Positions 26,303-34,434 of a stretch of DNA of 64,000 nt are shown piece after piece. Origin of the DNA: Sphingobium cupriresistens (GTDB lineage: Bacteria; Pseudomonadota; Alphaproteobacteria; Sphingomonadales; Sphingomonadaceae); assembly GCF_004152865.1 (NCBI RefSeq), contig NZ_SEOO01000010.1, positions 47,971-111,970 of the forward strand, in the 5' to 3' direction. The stretch's first letter is position 1. Each line of letters opens with the position of its first letter. The translations under genes and the position numbers were made by a program. The notes under the pieces are model-generated. The model ran no database searches, was not told where the DNA came from, and was given only the letters and a program-made list of their open reading frames with translations.

Positions 26303-27379
26303 TCAAACTGGTTCGGCGACTGCTCCGGCCCGCGCTTTTGCCGTGGCGACCAGCGCGTACAGACCCGCATTATATTGCGTCATCTGCTCCATCGTCAGAT
26401 CGCGATAGGGCGTCATCGGACAGAGCGAATCCACAACGTCCCAAAAAGGTTCGATCTTTTCCAGCACCTCGTCCACCGGGCCGCAGGTCACGAACGCTTC
26501 GACCATCTCGTCCGGGACATTGCCAACCACATTGGCGATGTCGCCATGTTCGCCCAGGCTGAGTTGGCAGGCGCGGGCTTGGTCGCCAAAGCCAATCGCC
26601 TCAAAGAACGGCTCATATTCCTTGTAGCCCGAATAGGCCGCGACCGTCGCGCGGCTGTCGTCAATCGCCTTCTGCTTGTCGTCGTTGACCGCGATCCATG
26701 GCCAGGCGTTAATTTCTATGTCGCTGCGCGCGCGCCCGTGTTGCGCCAGGGTCGCTTCGATAAAGGGCAGCTTGCTGCGGGTATAGGCCGCCGACCACAG
26801 CGCATGGACCATCAGCCCGTCGCCGACCTCCAGCGCCAGCGCCGTCATCTTGTCCTGCAAGGCGGCGATCCAAATCGGAATGTCGGTGCGAACAGGTGGC
26901 GCGGTGACCATCATTTCGGCGAAATCCGCAGTGAAATATTCGCCCGCGATCGGATCGAGTCCCTTATGCGCGTTCGCGATGACATAGCGGATCACCTTGA
27001 CGCTTTCACGCAGATGGGTGAGCAATTTGCGTTCGGGCTCGCCATACATGCCCGTGACGCAGCTTTTGATGCTGGAACCAAGACCAAGGACGAAGCGCCC
27101 TTCCGAAATCCGGTCGACATCCATTGCGGCATAGGCGGTTTCGACCGGACTGCGTGTGCCTGCGATCGCGACGCCGGTGCCGACCTTCAGACGGCTGGTC
27201 GTTGCAGCCGTGGCCGCCATCGGCACGAAGGGAGGGCCGTAAATCTGGAGCGAAAAACAGCCTTCGAAACCGACCTGCTCCATCTGTTGACCGATCCCGG
27301 CCATCATCGGCGCGGGCAGGGTCGGCATAACGCCCCACCAGCGGCGCTCGCCACCGACGGCATTGACCGGATATGTCAT
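26303..27379 (-). CDS. LLM-class (probably F420-dependent) oxidoreductase
   Basis: 358 residues from ATG 27379. It is a bacterial luciferase-like barrel with WWGVMPTLPAPMMAGIGQQMEQVGFEG, KVGTGVAIAGTRSPVETAYAAMDVDRIS, GRFVLGLGSSIKSCVTG, and PIWIAALQDKMTALALEVGDGL. The AGTRSP and GLGSS segments match F420-dependent LLM enzymes. It is the last gene of a minus-strand block, but a strong terminator at 27391-27421 separates it from the Rieske pair, so it probably has its own weak promoter or relies on read-through. The substrate is unknown. Confidence 0.87.
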   Translation of the reverse strand: MTYPVNAVGGERRWWGVMPTLPAPMMAGIGQQMEQVGFEGCFSLQIYGPPFVPMAATAATTSRLKVGTGVAIAGTRSPVETAYAAMDVDRISEGRFVLGLGSSIKSCVTGMYGEPERKLLTHLRESVKVIRYVIANAHKGLDPIAGEYFTADFAEMMVTAPPVRTDIPIWIAALQDKMTALALEVGDGLMVHALWSAAYTRSKLPFIEATLAQHGRARSDIEINAWPWIAVNDDKQKAIDDSRATVAAYSGYKEYEPFFEAIGFGDQARACQLSLGEHGDIANVVGNVPDEMVEAFVTCGPVDEVLEKIEPFWDVVDSLCPMTPYRDLTMEQMTQYNAGLYALVATAKARAGAVAEPV

Positions 27380-27390
27380 CTCTGTTCCTG

Positions 27391-27421
27391 AAAAAAGCGG
27401 GGCGGACCAGAGGGTCCGCCC
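27391..27421 (-). terminator. Rho-independent terminator after the Rieske pair
   Basis: On the minus strand GGGCGGACC (27421-27413) pairs with GGTCCGCCC (27408-27400) around a 4-base loop. A T6 tract follows (27396-27391). It is a textbook terminator for the two-gene Rieske operon. Confidence 0.85.
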
Positions 27422-27440
27422 TTCAGGGGGGAGGGGGGTA

Positions 27441-28514
27441 TCAGAACTGGAACAGTTCCTTACGCAGGCCGATGATTTCGCTGCAATCGTCGCTCACATT
27501 GTCGCGATAGGCAAAATCGCCCTTCGCCTGCCGCTCGGCCAGTTCCATCATCGCCATGCGATAGCGCTGCCCGGCCTGGTCGAACTTGCTGTGCAGATCC
27601 TTGCGGTCGGTATGGCGCATATAGCGGGGACTTTGCGGGGAGGTCATATAGCTGTCCTGCCGCGACACCTTATACCCGGCCTTGGGCATGACATGGCGGA
27701 ACATCCGCCCGGCGTTGCTGGTGTTCATCACCATCTCCATCCGGGTGCGATCGCGCGTTTCGGGGGTGCAAGGATGGAACAGCGGCACATCGTCGCCGGG
27801 GCTGAACCGGCCATAGGCGATCGCGCAATGCGAACGCAGATAGATTCGGATCACCTGCCGCACATTCTGGGTCGGCTGCTTGATACCGCTAAAGAATTTC
27901 ATCACCGGCGCGACCGATTTGTTGACGCAGGTGCGCACCATAGTGACGGTTTCGCTATCATAATAGGTTTCCACCGTCTCGCTGTCCGACCGTTCATCGC
28001 CCACCACGTCGGCGTGCAGGAAATCGGCATGGGTCAGGTCGATCAGATTTTCCAGGCTGATCGGCGCGGAGCTTTCGAAGCGGACCGTCGCCGTCATGTG
28101 GCGGGGCAGTCCACCCTGGGGCGGCAGGAAGGGCAGGCTGGGCAAATGGCGCGGATCGGCGGCCAGCGGATTGCCCAACCACACCCACACAACGCCATAA
28201 TGTTCCATGACCGGGTAGCGGCCGCGCGCATCGGTATGCGCGCTCTTGTCGCGCGCGATCCGTTCATTGGGGTGAAATTCGCTGGCGACTGCAACGCCAT
28301 TGTCGCGCCACAGGAAAATGGGGTGCGAATAGATGGCGCGGCGGACCGGCTTGCCGCTCACGGAATAGTCATGTGCGACCGGAAACCAGCTGTCGAGCAT
28401 TACGATATTGTGCGGCACCCAACGATTGACGACATTCATCGCAATCGGGCTGCCCCCGGTTGAGGCTGGGGCATTGTCGTCTGGCGAGACGGGGCGGTCG
28501 GCGACTTCCAACAT
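27441..28514 (-). CDS. Rieske-oxygenase catalytic-domain protein lacking [2Fe-2S] ligands
   Basis: 357 residues from ATG 28514, behind GGAGG at 8 bases; an in-frame TTG two codons earlier is less likely. The C-terminal half has the mononuclear-iron signature ENLIDLTHADFLH: Asp159, His162 and His167 match the Asp205/His208/His213 spacing of naphthalene dioxygenase. Asp287 (SRQDSYM) is a likely third ligand. The N-terminal half still follows the Rieske fold outline (SGKPVRRAIYSHPIFLWRDNG ... YGVVWVWLGNP). However, the CxH and CxxH ligand segments are replaced by SEFHPNERIARDKSAH, with no cysteine. It should need an outside Rieske donor, most obviously the gene directly upstream. Confidence 0.86.
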   Translation of the reverse strand: MLEVADRPVSPDDNAPASTGGSPIAMNVVNRWVPHNIVMLDSWFPVAHDYSVSGKPVRRAIYSHPIFLWRDNGVAVASEFHPNERIARDKSAHTDARGRYPVMEHYGVVWVWLGNPLAADPRHLPSLPFLPPQGGLPRHMTATVRFESSAPISLENLIDLTHADFLHADVVGDERSDSETVETYYDSETVTMVRTCVNKSVAPVMKFFSGIKQPTQNVRQVIRIYLRSHCAIAYGRFSPGDDVPLFHPCTPETRDRTRMEMVMNTSNAGRMFRHVMPKAGYKVSRQDSYMTSPQSPRYMRHTDRKDLHSKFDQAGQRYRMAMMELAERQAKGDFAYRDNVSDDCSEIIGLRKELFQF

Positions 28515-28528
28515 CTTCAAATCCTCCT

Positions 28529-29467
28529 TCAGGCGGCCTGGGTCTGGTCTTGGGCGCTATGCGGGGCGTCGAGCATGGTGGCGCGCAAATCTTCGCCATG
28601 CAGCGATACGGTCGGCTTGGTGGTCCGCAGTTTCGACCCGTCGATGGTGGCAAGGACCGACAGGGGGTTGATACCGCGCAAGATCGCGCCGCGGACGCCC
28701 GGATGGCGCACCCCCATTTCAGCCCGCCAGCGAACGGCGGTCACGCCGCGCGCCGACGGAACCGGCGACAGCACCGCATGGAGCAGATCATTAAACTGAT
28801 CGTCGCGCAGCGTCAGTTGCGTCTCGCCGGTCGATGGATGCGTGCGGGTCAGAAGCGTCAGCGGAAATTCGGCGACGAAATGCGAAGGCCAGTGCAGCGG
28901 ATTCCACTGGCAATTGCGCTCCATCACCAACATCCCGCCTTCTTCATGCAGTTCGGCCATCAGATAAGGGCTGAATCGCACGCCGCGAATGGCGATGACC
29001 AGCGCAGGGTCGTCATACAGGGCGTTCAGATATTCCTGATGGCTGCAACTGACGTTGACGGTGCCGACATAGGTATATTTGGGATCGGCGCTCAACGGCG
29101 CTTCGGCCTTGGGATTGAGGCATACGCGCACGAAACCCGCTTGTTCGCTGACGCCAAAGGCATTGGCCTTGTAGATCGGCGGAAATTTCTGCTGATCCTT
29201 CATATTGGGGATTTCTTTCAACCGCCCCGTTTCGCCGTCATAGCTCCAGCCATGATAGCCGCACTGGATCAGCCCATTGTCGCGGACACAGCCCAGCGAA
29301 AGCGGCGCGCGGCGATGGGGGCAACGGTCCTCCAGCGCGCGGGCGATCCCCTGATTGTCGCGCCACAGCACGACCGGCTGGTCGCCAATATCGACCGACA
29401 GCGGCTTTTTGGAAGTCACTTCCTCCGACCGTGCGACGGCCCACCAAAGATCAGTAGCGAGACTCAT
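28529..29467 (-). CDS. Rieske [2Fe-2S] protein lacking a recognisable mononuclear-iron site
   Basis: 312 residues from ATG 29467 (MSLATDLWWAVARSEEV). A much longer in-frame extension is antisense to the TetR gene and is rejected. The Rieske domain is intact: Cys49-x-His51 (RCPHRRAPLS) and Cys69-x2-His72 (QCGYHGWSYDG). The rest (about 100-312) resembles a shortened, diverged catalytic domain, but no D-x2-H-x4-H motif is visible, and its histidines (SCSH, AELHEE, PLHWPSH) do not form one. The stop is 14 bp before the next gene's start, so the two are co-expressed. It probably feeds electrons to the partner protein. Confidence 0.85.
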   Translation of the reverse strand: MSLATDLWWAVARSEEVTSKKPLSVDIGDQPVVLWRDNQGIARALEDRCPHRRAPLSLGCVRDNGLIQCGYHGWSYDGETGRLKEIPNMKDQQKFPPIYKANAFGVSEQAGFVRVCLNPKAEAPLSADPKYTYVGTVNVSCSHQEYLNALYDDPALVIAIRGVRFSPYLMAELHEEGGMLVMERNCQWNPLHWPSHFVAEFPLTLLTRTHPSTGETQLTLRDDQFNDLLHAVLSPVPSARGVTAVRWRAEMGVRHPGVRGAILRGINPLSVLATIDGSKLRTTKPTVSLHGEDLRATMLDAPHSAQDQTQAA

Positions 29468-29495
29468 AGCGGTATTTCCTTCTCCTGCGATTAAA

Positions 29496-29521
29496 TTGAC
29501 GTATGACAATTTATATGTCAA
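29496..29521. promoter_or_regulatory. TetR-type operator between Rieske operon and tetR
   Basis: An inverted repeat, TTGACGTATGA (29496-29506) with TTATATGTCAA (29511-29521), 9 of 11 positions pairing across a 4-base spacer. It lies between the divergent Rieske operon (29467) and tetR gene (29534), the classical place for autoregulation and repression of the neighbour. Confidence 0.7.
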
Positions 29522-29533
29522 CGTCTTTTCACT

Positions 29534-30199
29534 ATGGATCAGCAGATGCTCGATCGACCCCAGCGCGCCCGCGGCCGCCCCGCACTCAACGCTATTCAGG
29601 CTGTGGACGAAGACCGGCTGCTCGGCCTGGCCTTCGCTACCTTCGCCGAACGTGGTTATGAGGGCACGACGCTGCGCGACCTGTCGAAACGGCTGGGCGT
29701 CAGCCACAATCTGCTCAACGTCCGTTTCGGGCGAAAGGAGGATCTGTGGGTGCGCGCGGTCGACTGGCGCATGGCGCAGGCGTCCCCTTTCGTCGAAGCG
29801 GCCTTCGACGAGCCGGCCGATCCCGAAGTCAGGCTGCGCCATCTGATCCAGCGCTTTTGTCTGTGGGCGACCAGCAACGGAGACATTGTGTCGCTTACCA
29901 ATGTCGAAGGGTGCCGGTCGACCTGGCGACTCGACCATATCGTTGAACGCTTCGTGCTGCCGTTCCAGCGCCGCCTGGACGACCTGCTGGACGCAGTGAA
30001 GCGGCAACGGCCTGTGCATGACCTGTCTACCGCGGCGCTCATGGCGCTGCTGGTGCAGGGGGTAGGCTATTATTTCTGTGCGGTGCCGATGCAGCAGCGG
30101 ATCGGTGCGGGGCGGGAAGTGGATGCCATCCACGCCACCGCGCAAGCCGAACGACTGGCAGGATTTCTTCTCGCCGCGCTGCTTCCGCCCATTCGCTGA
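29534..30199 (+). CDS. TetR-family transcriptional regulator
   Basis: 221 residues. The N-terminal HTH (about 25-70) has ALAFATFAERGYEGTTLRDLSKRLGVSHNLLNVRFGRKEDLWVRAV-type spacing: AERGYEGTTLRDLSKRLGVS, then the recognition helix HNLLNVRFG in place of the usual LYxHFxxK. The C-terminal ligand domain contains RHLIQRFCLWATSN and VQGVGYYFCA. It is divergent from the Rieske pair, with an inverted repeat in between, and probably represses that pair until an inducer binds. An internal ATG at 29546 is an alternative start because no clear ribosome site precedes 29534. Confidence 0.88.
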   Translation: MDQQMLDRPQRARGRPALNAIQAVDEDRLLGLAFATFAERGYEGTTLRDLSKRLGVSHNLLNVRFGRKEDLWVRAVDWRMAQASPFVEAAFDEPADPEVRLRHLIQRFCLWATSNGDIVSLTNVEGCRSTWRLDHIVERFVLPFQRRLDDLLDAVKRQRPVHDLSTAALMALLVQGVGYYFCAVPMQQRIGAGREVDAIHATAQAERLAGFLLAALLPPIR

Positions 30200-30211
30200 C
30201 CCGCGTTGCGG

Positions 30212-30529
30212 TCAATCTTCGGGTGCGATGGTGACGGTCATGCCCGACAGCGCTTGAGACATCATCAGCTGACAGGACAGGCGGGATTGTTCGGTGCGGT
30301 GGGACGAACCGTCGAGCAGGTCACTTTCATCTTCCGTTACCGGCGGCAACGTCGCGGCGACGGCCGGATCGACATAGACATGGCAGGTAGCGCAGGAGCA
30401 GCATCCGCCGCACAGCGCCAGCAATTCGTCGAAGCCCGCATCGCGGATCGCTTCCATCACCGACACATCCGCAGGCGCGTCGATCGTCTTGCAGGTGCCG
30501 TCGCGGGTAATGACGTTGAGTTCGGGCAT
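30212..30529 (-). CDS. Adrenodoxin-type [2Fe-2S] ferredoxin
   Basis: 105 residues. Cluster ligands are Cys40-x5-Cys46-x2-Cys49 ([15 protein letters not shown]) and Cys86 (RLSCQL), the vertebrate-type/bacterial P450 ferredoxin pattern. DESDLLDG and the acidic helix after it form the usual reductase/P450 docking surface. Extra cysteines at 43 and 44 are non-canonical. It can serve the P450 at 48817 or the Rieske protein at 28529. No ferredoxin reductase gene is present in the window. A regulon-type palindrome lies about 65-80 bp upstream. Confidence 0.93.
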   Translation of the reverse strand: MPELNVITRDGTCKTIDAPADVSVMEAIRDAGFDELLALCGGCCSCATCHVYVDPAVAATLPPVTEDESDLLDGSSHRTEQSRLSCQLMMSQALSGMTVTIAPED

Positions 30530-30592
30530 GATGGTCCTCGGCTGGAAATCGGAAGGGATAGGCGCTCCTAATGCGGCCCGCCCCTCGCCCTG

Positions 30593-30608
30593 CCTGCCGA
30601 AAGACAGG
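30593..30608. promoter_or_regulatory. Candidate regulon palindrome (site E)
   Basis: CCTGCC-GAAA-GACAGG, 5 of 6 arm positions paired. It sits upstream of the ferredoxin start (30529) and just beyond the stop of the sulfotransferase gene. Confidence 0.5.
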
Positions 30609-30620
30609 GCGCAAGCGACG

Positions 30621-31910
30621 CTATCTCACTTCGACCTGCACTGGAAAACGATCGAAATAGAAGGCGAAGGGGCGCCGCAATTCGTCCCCGGTGACGTGGA
30701 AATCCCGCTCCAGGTCGTAGACGATCTTGCCCTTCGTCTGCTCGCCATGTTCGGCCAGATAGACATGCAGGTCGGCCAGCGCCTCGTCGGTCAGGGGAAT
30801 GTCGGCGATGCGGTAAATCTCTTTCAGGATCGGATCGGGATTTTTGATCCAGTCGTGGAAATAGACGTCGATCGTCTGATCGGGCGGTAATATGTCGCGA
30901 TCGCGCACGCAGGCGCGCAGCAATTTTTCGTAACGGTCCGGCCAGTAGCCCAGCGGCTCCCGTATATCGATCGACTTTCGGAACATGCGGGCGGCATAGC
31001 TGTACATGGTCAGTTGCGAGCGGATCGAGCCGACAGGATCGCGATGGGTGATGACGAACGTCGCGTCCGGGAAAGTCTTATGGAGCGCGGGCAACTGCTC
31101 CATATGCTGCGGGCATTTGATGACCCAGCGGTTCGGCCCGTTCAGAAATGTCAGCACCTGAAGCGATTTTTTCAGATAGGCATAGGTGCCCGACTGGTCG
31201 TGGCTCAGATAATAATCGCGCCAGCGCGGCACCATCGCCAGCCATTCGATCAGGTAGGACGAAAAATCCGGTCCCTGAAGTTCGATATCCTCGCTGATAT
31301 GGTCGGGCGAAAATTCGTGCATGATCGCCATGTAGGGCAATATGCTCTCCATCATCCGCCATCCCTGTTCGGCCTTGGTCCAGCGGGGATTGGCGTCGCC
31401 CGGCGTCGGCTGCTCGTCGGGCGCGGGCACCGGCGCGATCGCCTCCCACCAGGGCAGGGAGCGGAAGCGGCGATCGGCCGACAGCAGCCCCAGCAGATGC
31501 GTGGTCCCCGACCGGGGCAGGCCCGCCACGATGATCGGCCGTTCGATCTGTATGTCCAGTATTTCCGGATGACGCCTGACCATATCCTCGATCCGCAGCC
31601 GGGTCGCGGCGAAACGGATCATCATCTGGAACAGATTGGCGCGGGCGACCGCTGACGCATTGACGTCCTCCTCGATCGCCTGGCACCAGACGGCCAGCCT
31701 TTCGCGAAAATCGTCCGCGCCGAAATCGGACAGGCCGGTCTGGGCCTGTGCCGCGTCCAGGATGATCGCGGGCTGAAAGACGATCTGGTCCGCTGCCGCC
31801 TGCGCCCCGGCGATCACCTGTTTCTGGATGTCGGTCAGCACCGGATGATGCAGGTCGGTAATGTCTATGATATTGCGGCGCGCGGCCGCTTCCTGCGCGG
31901 GACTGCCCAT
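30621..31910 (-). CDS. Sulfotransferase-family protein
   Basis: About 429 residues from ATG 31910; the adjacent ATG 31913 is equally in frame but closer than usual to [26 protein letters not shown] is the 5'-phosphosulfate loop for [24 protein letters not shown] supplies the 3'-phosphate-binding Arg/Ser. An N-terminal helical region (about 1-110) and a long C-terminal extension exceed the size of simple cytosolic sulfotransferases. It could sulfate a hydroxylated substrate, but this bacterial subfamily is rarely characterised. It is divergent from the AraC gene at 32044. Confidence 0.87.
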   Translation of the reverse strand: MGSPAQEAAARRNIIDITDLHHPVLTDIQKQVIAGAQAAADQIVFQPAIILDAAQAQTGLSDFGADDFRERLAVWCQAIEEDVNASAVARANLFQMMIRFAATRLRIEDMVRRHPEILDIQIERPIIVAGLPRSGTTHLLGLLSADRRFRSLPWWEAIAPVPAPDEQPTPGDANPRWTKAEQGWRMMESILPYMAIMHEFSPDHISEDIELQGPDFSSYLIEWLAMVPRWRDYYLSHDQSGTYAYLKKSLQVLTFLNGPNRWVIKCPQHMEQLPALHKTFPDATFVITHRDPVGSIRSQLTMYSYAARMFRKSIDIREPLGYWPDRYEKLLRACVRDRDILPPDQTIDVYFHDWIKNPDPILKEIYRIADIPLTDEALADLHVYLAEHGEQTKGKIVYDLERDFHVTGDELRRPFAFYFDRFPVQVEVR

Positions 31911-31950
31911 CATGCTCTCCTGTCTTGATGCGCCATCTAATCGCGGCCAC

Positions 31951-31966
31951 CCTGTCTTCGGCAAGG
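31951..31966. promoter_or_regulatory. Candidate regulon palindrome (site F)
   Basis: CCTGTC-TTCG-GCAAGG. It is identical at 15 of 16 positions to site I upstream of the P450 (48767). It lies between the divergent sulfotransferase and AraC genes. Confidence 0.5.
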
Positions 31967-32043
31967 TGCGCGGCCATCGCCGCTGCGCCAATTGCTGCGT
32001 CATCGCGCCACAGGGCCGCCAAAGAGCCAAGCGGAGAGGATGG

Positions 32044-32907
32044 ATGGACGCTGTTTCCCAAGTCTATGACCTGCCGGTCACGCCCGCCATGGACTGCACG
32101 GTCAAGGGGCGGATCGCGCTGCCCGGCGTGGTGATGGAATTGCATCATTATCGTTTTCGCGGGGTGCAGGGCGGGGTCTTCTCCTCGCCGCGCAGCTTCC
32201 TCGATCTGGCGCTGTCGCCAAGGCCGGGGCAGCCCTGCGGCGGCTATCATGGCCCGACCAGCGCACTGGGCGACATCATCTTCATTCCGGCGGGAAATCC
32301 GTTGCACACCGCATGGGGGGAGGGGGAGCAGATGTCGATCTGTTGCGGTTTCGACGGGACGGCGTTCGATGGCGATGCGCTGCATTTGTCGGACGACGCC
32401 TTGCAGGCGTCGCTCAATGTGCGCAGCCCCGTGGTCCGCGACGCGCTGCGGCGCATTGCCGGAGAGATTGCCGAACCGGGGTTTTGCAGCGAGATGTTGA
32501 CCCAGGCGATCTGGATGCAGGCGTCGATCGACCTGCAACGCTATCTGCGTCAGTCGGCAGAGGATGGCGGGACGCAGGGCGGCCTGTCGCGAGGGCAGAT
32601 CAGGCGGATCGCCGATCGCATCGAACAGCCGGGCAAGGCGCCTGCCGTTGCGGAGCTGGCGGCGGAATGTGGCCTTTCGACCCGGCATTTCTTTCGCCAG
32701 TTCCGCGCCGCCACCGGGCAGACGCTGACCCGATATGTGACAGATCGCAAGATCGAACGGGCGAGGCAGTTGCTGCGGCAGGACAGCGCCGCGATCAAGG
32801 TGGTCGCGTGGGAATGTGGGTTCGACAGCGCGGCGGCCTTTTCCGCAGCCTTCCGCAAGGCGACCGGCCTGACGCCCCGGCAGTTCCGCGAATCTATGCT
32901 GCACTGA
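32044..32907 (+). CDS. AraC-family transcriptional regulator
   Basis: 287 residues from ATG 32044 (MDAVSQVYDL) behind GGAGAGGA; the 61-residue upstream extension overlaps the divergent promoter and is rejected. The N-terminal half is a cupin-like sensor region (GDIIFIPAGNPLHTAW). The C-terminal double HTH has VAELAAECGLSTRHFFRQFRA, then KVVAWECGFDSAAAFSAAFRKATGLTPRQFR. It may activate either the sulfotransferase or the SDR-to-APH run at 33066-39144. It shares style with the second AraC at 43990. Confidence 0.89.
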   Translation: MDAVSQVYDLPVTPAMDCTVKGRIALPGVVMELHHYRFRGVQGGVFSSPRSFLDLALSPRPGQPCGGYHGPTSALGDIIFIPAGNPLHTAWGEGEQMSICCGFDGTAFDGDALHLSDDALQASLNVRSPVVRDALRRIAGEIAEPGFCSEMLTQAIWMQASIDLQRYLRQSAEDGGTQGGLSRGQIRRIADRIEQPGKAPAVAELAAECGLSTRHFFRQFRAATGQTLTRYVTDRKIERARQLLRQDSAAIKVVAWECGFDSAAAFSAAFRKATGLTPRQFRESMLH

Positions 32908-33065
32908 CGTTCGGGTAATTTGGCGCCAGGGTGTTGGGGACCAGGGCAGTTTGGCGATGGCATTGGCGCAACCGCGCAAGTCCGCCCCCTTGTCGTCGCT
33001 CGCCTTCGCCCGCACTGTCGCGCCAAAGCGTCGCCCCATGACGAGCGGCCAGCAGGAGAAGCGCA

Positions 33066-33851
33066 ATGCCGGAAAATCTGTTCGACCTGACGGGAAAGGT
33101 GGCGCTGGTCACCGGCGCCAATTCGGGACTGGGTTTCGGCTATGCCCGTGGGCTGGCGCGCGCGGGCAGCGACATCATCCTGTGGGGGCGGCGCGCCGAC
33201 AGGAATGAAGAAGCGGCACAGGCGCTGCGTCAATATGGGGTCAGGGTATTTGCCGACAGTGTGGACGTGGCCAGCGAGCCGGCGATCGTCGCCGGTTTCG
33301 CCCGCGCGCTCGACGCGATGGGCCGGGTTGACACGCTGGTCGCCAATGCCGGAATTGCCAGTCAGGTCGCCTTTACCGACATGGACGTTGCGACATACCG
33401 CAAGCTGATCGACGTCAATCTGGACGGCGCGGTGTTCACCCTGCGCGAAGGCGCGCGGCACATGAAGGCGCGGGCGGAGGCGGGCGATCCGGGCGGGTCG
33501 CTCATCATCTGCGGCAGCGGGTCGATCTTTCAGGGCGTGCCGACGATGGCCCATTATGGCATCGCCAAAGGCGCGCTCAATTCGCTGGCCAAGGCGCTGG
33601 CCGCCGAACTGGGACCGATTGGTGTGCGTTGCAACGTCATCGCGCCCGGCTTTATCGAAACCGACATGACCTTCGCCGACCCCGCCGTCGGCCAGATGCT
33701 CGCCGACATGGTTGCGGCAAAGGCTCCATTGGGCCGCGCAGGGAAACCCGCCGACCTGGAGGGGGCGGTCGTCTATCTCGCCAGCGACATGGCGTCCTAT
33801 CATACCGGGGACACGCTGGTCGTGGATGGCGGCAAGCTGTTCGCCAACTGA
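33066..33851 (+). CDS. Short-chain dehydrogenase/reductase
   Basis: 261 residues (MPENLFDLTGKVALVTG). TGANSGLGFGYARGLARAG binds the nucleotide; WGRRADRN suggests NADP(H). VANAGIAS follows, then IICGSGS and YGIAKGA for Ser/Tyr/Lys, and VVDGG near the end. It opens a seven-gene run in one direction (SDR, VOC, phosphatase, DUF1214, SnoaL, LLM, APH) with short gaps or overlaps. The 158 bp upstream (32908-33065) contain no gene; the TTTGGCG heptamer occurs twice, around 32920 and 32949. Confidence 0.92.
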   Translation: MPENLFDLTGKVALVTGANSGLGFGYARGLARAGSDIILWGRRADRNEEAAQALRQYGVRVFADSVDVASEPAIVAGFARALDAMGRVDTLVANAGIASQVAFTDMDVATYRKLIDVNLDGAVFTLREGARHMKARAEAGDPGGSLIICGSGSIFQGVPTMAHYGIAKGALNSLAKALAAELGPIGVRCNVIAPGFIETDMTFADPAVGQMLADMVAAKAPLGRAGKPADLEGAVVYLASDMASYHTGDTLVVDGGKLFAN

Positions 33852-33915
33852 TCGTCCGGCAGGTGCCCGGCGGGTCGCGATGCGGCTGATCCGGCACGCC
33901 CCACAGGAGAAGCGC

Positions 33916-34434
33916 ATGTTTGCCCGGCCCAACAGTCACCATTCCCAGATCGCCTATGTCACCAACGATATGGAGGCCGCGATGGCGCGGCTGGCGGCCG
34001 ACTATGGGACGCCCGGCTTTTTCGAAATGTCGAACATCCAGCCGGGCGAAGACCCGGCCGGCAAGCCGGTGCTCAAGATCGCGCTGGCCGTGGTCGGCGG
34101 GGTGGAAATCGAACTGATCGAGCCGGTCGGCGATACCGCGCCCTTGTTCAGCGACGTGCTGCCCGACCGGGAGGGACTGGCCATCTGCTTCCACCATATC
34201 GCCAGCCGGATCGAGGGACCGATGGCGCATTGGGACGCGCATGTCGCCTCGCTGGACCTTGCGGCGCATCCGGTGGTGTTCGAAGGGGCGGTGGGTGACA
34301 TGCTGCGCTTCATCTATACTGACGAGCGCGCGACGTTGGGCCATTATGTCGAGCATGTGTGGATGTCGCCCGACCTGCTGGCGCAGATGGGGGCTATCGT
34401 GCCTGCCTATCCGGCGGTGGAGAACGCGGCATGA
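33916..34434 (+). CDS. VOC/glyoxalase-like fold protein
   Basis: 172 residues from ATG 33916 behind AGGAGAAGC. Beta-alpha-beta-beta-beta modules are suggested by SHHSQIAYVTNDMEAAMARLAADYG, KIALAVVGGVEIELIEPVGD and CFHHIASRIEGPMAHWDAHV. His/Glu residues in HHSQ, ELIEP and FHHI could bind a metal. VOC proteins act as isomerases, lyases or extradiol-type dioxygenases, or simply bind ligands. The stop overlaps the next start (ATGA). No specific reaction can be assigned. Confidence 0.77.
   Translation: MFARPNSHHSQIAYVTNDMEAAMARLAADYGTPGFFEMSNIQPGEDPAGKPVLKIALAVVGGVEIELIEPVGDTAPLFSDVLPDREGLAICFHHIASRIEGPMAHWDAHVASLDLAAHPVVFEGAVGDMLRFIYTDERATLGHYVEHVWMSPDLLAQMGAIVPAYPAVENAA

Noticed and set aside
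31078..33066. A 662-residue open frame spanning the sulfotransferase/AraC junction
   Set aside because: It runs in another frame of the sulfotransferase gene and antisense to AraC; low-complexity Arg/Pro-rich content without any domain.
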